Shown here: in pieces, positions 61,282 through 64,000 of the stretch | Numbering within the stretch: position 1 is the first letter of the stretch | Layout: each line of letters starts with the position of its first letter | Assembly (NCBI RefSeq): GCF_900099825.1 | Contig: NZ_LT629693.1 | Location: forward strand, 1,798,001 to 1,862,000 | Direction of reading: 5' to 3' | Length of the DNA: 64,000 bases | From: Bradyrhizobium ottawaense | Lineage (GTDB): Bacteria > Pseudomonadota > Alphaproteobacteria > Rhizobiales > Xanthobacteraceae | Made by a program: the position numbers and the translations under genes | Notes under the pieces: model-generated | Seen by the model: only the letters and a program-made list of their open reading frames with translations | Told to the model about the DNA's origin: nothing | Database searches by the model: none

Positions 61282-62451
61282 TCAGTAGATTTCGAACAGG
61301 CCCGCGCCGCCCTGACCGCCACCGATACACATGGTGACGACGCCCCACTTGGCCTTGCGGCGGCGGCCTTCCTGCAGCAGGTGGCCGGTGAGACGCGCGC
61401 CGGTCATGCCGAACGGATGGCCGATCGCGATCGAGCCGCCATTGACGTTGTACTTCTCGGGATCGATGCCGAGCTTGTCGCGCGAGTAGAGGCACTGGCT
61501 GGCGAAGGCTTCATTGAGCTCCCAGAGATCGATGTCCTCGATCTTCAGGCCATGGCGCTTCAACAGCTTCGGCACGGCAAAGATCGGGCCGATGCCCATC
61601 TCGTCCGGCTCGCAGCCCGCCGCCGCCCAGGCGACGAAACGGCCCATCGGGTTGAGGCCGCGCTTTTCGGCATCCTTGGCTTCCATCAGAACGACCGCTG
61701 CCGCACCATCCGAGAGCTGGCTGGCGTTGCCGGCGGTGACGTATTTGCCGGGACCCTTGACCGGCTCGAGCTTGGCGAGGCCCTCGATGGTGGTGTCCGG
61801 ACGGTTGCACTCGTCGCGATCGACGACGTAATCGACGATGCTTTCCGCCTTCGTCGCCTTGTCGACCACCTTCATCTTGGTCTTCATCGGGACGATTTCG
61901 TCCTTGAACTTGTTGGCCTGCTGGGCGGCCGCCATGCGGCGCTGCGATTCCAGCGAGTACTCGTCCTGGTATTCACGGCTGAGCTTGTAGCGCTCGGCGA
62001 CGATATCGGCGGTGTCTATCATCGCCATGAAGATATCGGGCGCGGCCTTGAGCAGGTCGGGATCGATCGATTCCTTGGGCGAACCGCCGCCGGGGATCGA
62101 GATGCTTTCGACGCCGCCAGCCACGATGCAATCAGCGCCGTCCGAACGGATCGAGTTGGCGGCCATCGCGATGGTCTGCAGGCCCGACGAGCAGAAACGG
62201 TTCACGGAGACGCCGGCCGTCGACTTTGGCATGCCAGCCAGCAGCGCGGCCTGACGGCCGATGTTCGGCGCGCCATGCGCGCAATTGCCGAGATAGCAGT
62301 CTTCGACATAGTCCTTGGCGACGCCGGCGCGCTCGACGGCGTGCTTGATGGCGTGGGCCGCCATCGACATCGGAGGGGTAATATTGAACCCGCCACGGCC
62401 GGACTTTGCCAGTCCCGTGCGAGCATAGGAAACGACGACAGCTTCACGCAT
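61282..62451 (-). CDS. Acetyl-CoA acetyltransferase / thiolase
   Basis: 389 residues from ATG 62451 with GGGAGG upstream. The nucleophile Cys87 (NRFCSSGLQ), the histidine in IAIGHPFGMTGARL and the second cysteine in VTMCIGGGQGGAG are all intact. It condenses or cleaves acyl-CoA (beta-oxidation, or acetoacetyl-CoA formation for polyhydroxybutyrate). Paired with no reductase here. Cytoplasmic. Confidence 0.95.
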   Translation of the reverse strand: MREAVVVSYARTGLAKSGRGGFNITPPMSMAAHAIKHAVERAGVAKDYVEDCYLGNCAHGAPNIGRQAALLAGMPKSTAGVSVNRFCSSGLQTIAMAANSIRSDGADCIVAGGVESISIPGGGSPKESIDPDLLKAAPDIFMAMIDTADIVAERYKLSREYQDEYSLESQRRMAAAQQANKFKDEIVPMKTKMKVVDKATKAESIVDYVVDRDECNRPDTTIEGLAKLEPVKGPGKYVTAGNASQLSDGAAAVVLMEAKDAEKRGLNPMGRFVAWAAAGCEPDEMGIGPIFAVPKLLKRHGLKIEDIDLWELNEAFASQCLYSRDKLGIDPEKYNVNGGSIAIGHPFGMTGARLTGHLLQEGRRRKAKWGVVTMCIGGGQGGAGLFEIY

Positions 62452-62552
62452 TTTAAAGACCTCCCTTGGATGCGGCCCAGTATGGACTGGACCACAGTCG
62501 GTGTGTAGCAAAAACCTTCAATTCCGGCGGACGGAAAAGGCGGGAATCGGCA

Positions 62553-63371
62553 TCAATCCCAAGCCGGCGCGAAGCCGGGATTTACACAACGCTTGTCCTT
62601 CGGCAAGGCCGCGATGGCCGCCCGGTCGGCGTCGTCGAGCTGCACTTTCAGCGCATCGAGATTGGCTTGCTGGCTTTCGGCACGCGACGCCTTGGGAATC
62701 GCGGCGACGCCGTCCTGGTCGAGCAGCCATTTCAGCGCCACCTGAGCAGCACTGGCATTGTGCTTGCGGCCGATCGCAGCCAACGCCTCGTCCGTGGCCA
62801 CCCGGCCCTGCGCCAGCGGGCAATAGGCCACCAGCGGGATCGATTTCGCAGTGAGAAACTGGCGCAGCGGCGTCTGGTCCAGCATCACATGGTATTCGAC
62901 CTGGTTGCAGGCGATCGGGGCCTTAATCTCGTCGACCACAGTCTTCAACAGCGCGATGTTGAAATTGGCGACACCGATGGCGCGGGTGCGGCCCTCTTCC
63001 TTCAGCTTCATCAGCGTTTCAAAGATCGCCGGCAGGTTCATGTTCCGCGCCGGCCAATGCACCAGATAGAGATCGACATGGTCGAGCCGGAGCTTCTTCA
63101 GCGAAGCATCGAACGCCCCGCGGATCGCGTCCGGCGCCAGGTTCTCGTTCCAGACCTTGGTGGTAACGTGCAGGTCCTTGCGGGCGACCTTGGAAGCGGC
63201 CAATGCCGCGCCGATCGTCTCCTCATTGGCGTACATTTCCGCGGTGTCGAGGTGCCGGTAGCCCAGATCAAGCGCGCTCTCGACCGCCGCGCGGCAGGCA
63301 TCGCCCTGCATGCGAAAGGTGCCGAGCCCGAGCTTGGGCAGGCTGATGCCCTGAGTCTTGATATTTTCCAT
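62553..63371 (-). CDS. Aldo/keto reductase
   Basis: 272 residues. The catalytic tetrad is Asp42, Tyr47, Lys72 and His105 (LDTAEMY, TTKVW, LVHWP), with the cofactor segment IPKASRAESQQANL. NADPH-dependent reduction of an aldehyde or ketone (2,5-diketogluconate reductase-like group). It shares orientation with the thiolase but is separated by 101 bases. Confidence 0.94.
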   Translation of the reverse strand: MENIKTQGISLPKLGLGTFRMQGDACRAAVESALDLGYRHLDTAEMYANEETIGAALAASKVARKDLHVTTKVWNENLAPDAIRGAFDASLKKLRLDHVDLYLVHWPARNMNLPAIFETLMKLKEEGRTRAIGVANFNIALLKTVVDEIKAPIACNQVEYHVMLDQTPLRQFLTAKSIPLVAYCPLAQGRVATDEALAAIGRKHNASAAQVALKWLLDQDGVAAIPKASRAESQQANLDALKVQLDDADRAAIAALPKDKRCVNPGFAPAWD

Positions 63372-63505
63372 GATGGCTCCTGAGGGAGGTAGGGCGCCGC
63401 ATCCGTGGCAAAAGCCACGCGGACGGGTTTCATTGCGGGGAATAGGCCGCTATGGATAGCCTGCCGGCACGGCGCAGTGCAAATCAAGATCAGGTCAGGA
63501 CGGCG

Positions 63506-63634
63506 ATGGCGAGGGCGTTGCGACAGTGGCTCGAAACCCATGAACTGGCTGCGATCATCGCCGCCGTACTCGGCGTGATCGTGAGCCTTTCGCTCCTGCT
63601 CGTGGTCGGCGGCTACTTCCTGGTGACGCCCTGA
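63506..63634 (+). CDS. Small single-span membrane protein
   Basis: 42 residues from ATG 63506, with AGGA eight bases upstream; ATG 63452 is an alternative giving 60 residues. A basic amphipathic head (MARALRQWLETHELAA) leads a long hydrophobic helix (IIAAVLGVIVSLSLLLVVGG). Function unknown. It sits between the aldo/keto reductase and phosphatase genes. Confidence 0.6.
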   Translation: MARALRQWLETHELAAIIAAVLGVIVSLSLLLVVGGYFLVTP

Positions 63635-63636
63635 AC

Positions 63637-64000
63637 TCAGATATGCTGCGCCATGATCTGGCCGGGCCGCGCGTCCGGACGGGGCTCGATATCGACCGAC
63701 CATAGATCGCGGTTGTCGACGTCCTTCAGCGTCACGGTCATGACTTCGGTTTTGCCGTCGATCGCGACATGGCCGAAAAACTGCAGCCCAAAACATGGCG
63801 CGAGATTTTCGCCCTGCTCCGCGCTACTACCCTTCTGGAACATCGCCTTGGGCCCGAAGGTATTGTCGAGGTCGCCGGGCGCCCAAGTGCCCGCATGCAG
63901 CGGGCCCGAGACGAATTCCCAGAACGGTTCGAAATCCTGACAGGCAGCGCGGTTCGGATCGTAATGATGCGCGGCCGTATAATGCATGTCGGCGGTCAGC
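63637..64000 (-). CDS. PhoD-like alkaline phosphatase family, C-terminus only
   Basis: The minus frame is open to the right edge. The visible 121 residues read LTADMHYTAAHHYDPNRAAC, then FEPFWEFVSGPLHAGTW and LDNTFGPKAMF, with GLQFFGHVAI near the end. These are the C-terminal blocks of PhoD-type phosphatases, usually Tat-exported phosphodiesterases or monoesterases. The catalytic N-terminal part is outside the window. The stop is two bases from the small membrane gene's stop. Confidence 0.85.
   Translation of the reverse strand, partial: LTADMHYTAAHHYDPNRAACQDFEPFWEFVSGPLHAGTWAPGDLDNTFGPKAMFQKGSSAEQGENLAPCFGLQFFGHVAIDGKTEVMTVTLKDVDNRDLWSVDIEPRPDARPGQIMAQHI

Noticed and set aside
1..64000. 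tRNA, rRNA, CRISPR, prophage, complete IS or a named defence system
   Set aside because: Read for these on both strands and found no convincing structure, repeat array, transposase or defence-gene motif.

Overview
The window is a high-GC chromosomal segment from an alphaproteobacterium, most probably Bradyrhizobium or a close relative in the Nitrobacteraceae. The evidence is protein content: a Dxs, a GcdH-type dehydrogenase, an RT0821/Lpp0805-type lipoprotein, a second-type ClpS, and small Cys/Trp proteins typical of that group. The intergenic gaps also carry several families of dispersed palindromic repeats. I see no rRNA, tRNA, CRISPR array, complete insertion sequence or prophage. Placement is by recognition of protein and repeat style, not by a database search.

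Layout. 1-4.7 kb (minus): prkA, yeaH and spoVR-type stress operon, spoVR running off the left edge. 5-6.1 kb: OpgC-type membrane acyltransferase. 6.2-10.5 kb (minus): RND efflux adaptor and pump, with a divergent LysR regulator at 10.8 kb and the stub of a broken VOC dioxygenase gene just after it. 11.9-22.3 kb (plus): enoyl-CoA hydratase, periplasmic 5'-nucleotidase, histone-deacetylase-like amidohydrolase, then xseB, an unknown membrane hydrolase, dxs, a nucleoside deoxyribosyltransferase, tlyA and an RNA m5U methyltransferase. The last three overlap or nearly overlap. 22.4-23.8 kb: a poorly coding island holding a CsoR/RcnR-type metal repressor with two palindromic operators and one or two very small genes. 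23.8-26.9 kb: ABC importer with a double permease and an extended ATPase, but no binding protein.

26.9-35 kb is mixed: DUF1194 protein, di-heme cytochrome c, clpS, a small secreted protein, class III adenylate cyclase, GMC oxidoreductase, aroC and a histidine phosphatase. 35-36.4 kb is an ECF sigma/anti-sigma pair. 36.8-46.4 kb carries a CbpA-type DnaJ protein, lipoprotein, pdxH-type oxidase, SDR, small zinc-ribbon protein, CorA, L,D-transpeptidase, extensin-like protein, acyl-CoA ligase and DUF1499 protein. 46.5-50 kb (minus): metallo-beta-lactamase-fold hydrolase, glutaryl-CoA dehydrogenase and a RibB with a degenerate RibA-like tail. 50.3-53.3 kb (plus): a complete tripartite tricarboxylate transporter. 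53.4-55.1 kb (minus): a CPA2 antiporter whose TrkA-N domain lies in another frame. 55.1-64 kb: DUF3124 protein, PLP aminotransferase, EamA exporter, Tat-exported amidohydrolase, serine hydrolase, small basic exported protein with an EcfG-like promoter, thiolase, aldo/keto reductase, small membrane protein, and the C-terminus of a PhoD-like phosphatase.

The strongest signal not explained by genes is a family of bipartite repeats. A hairpin of variable sequence but conserved pairing is followed by a roughly 50-base conserved nested-hairpin core. Nine copies occur in 64 kb, mostly touching or close to stop codons. Three further palindromic repeat families are also present. Other items worth attention are the split antiporter, the truncated VOC gene, the paired operators of the metal repressor, and the repeated GGAATAGA boxes around the sigma/anti-sigma pair.
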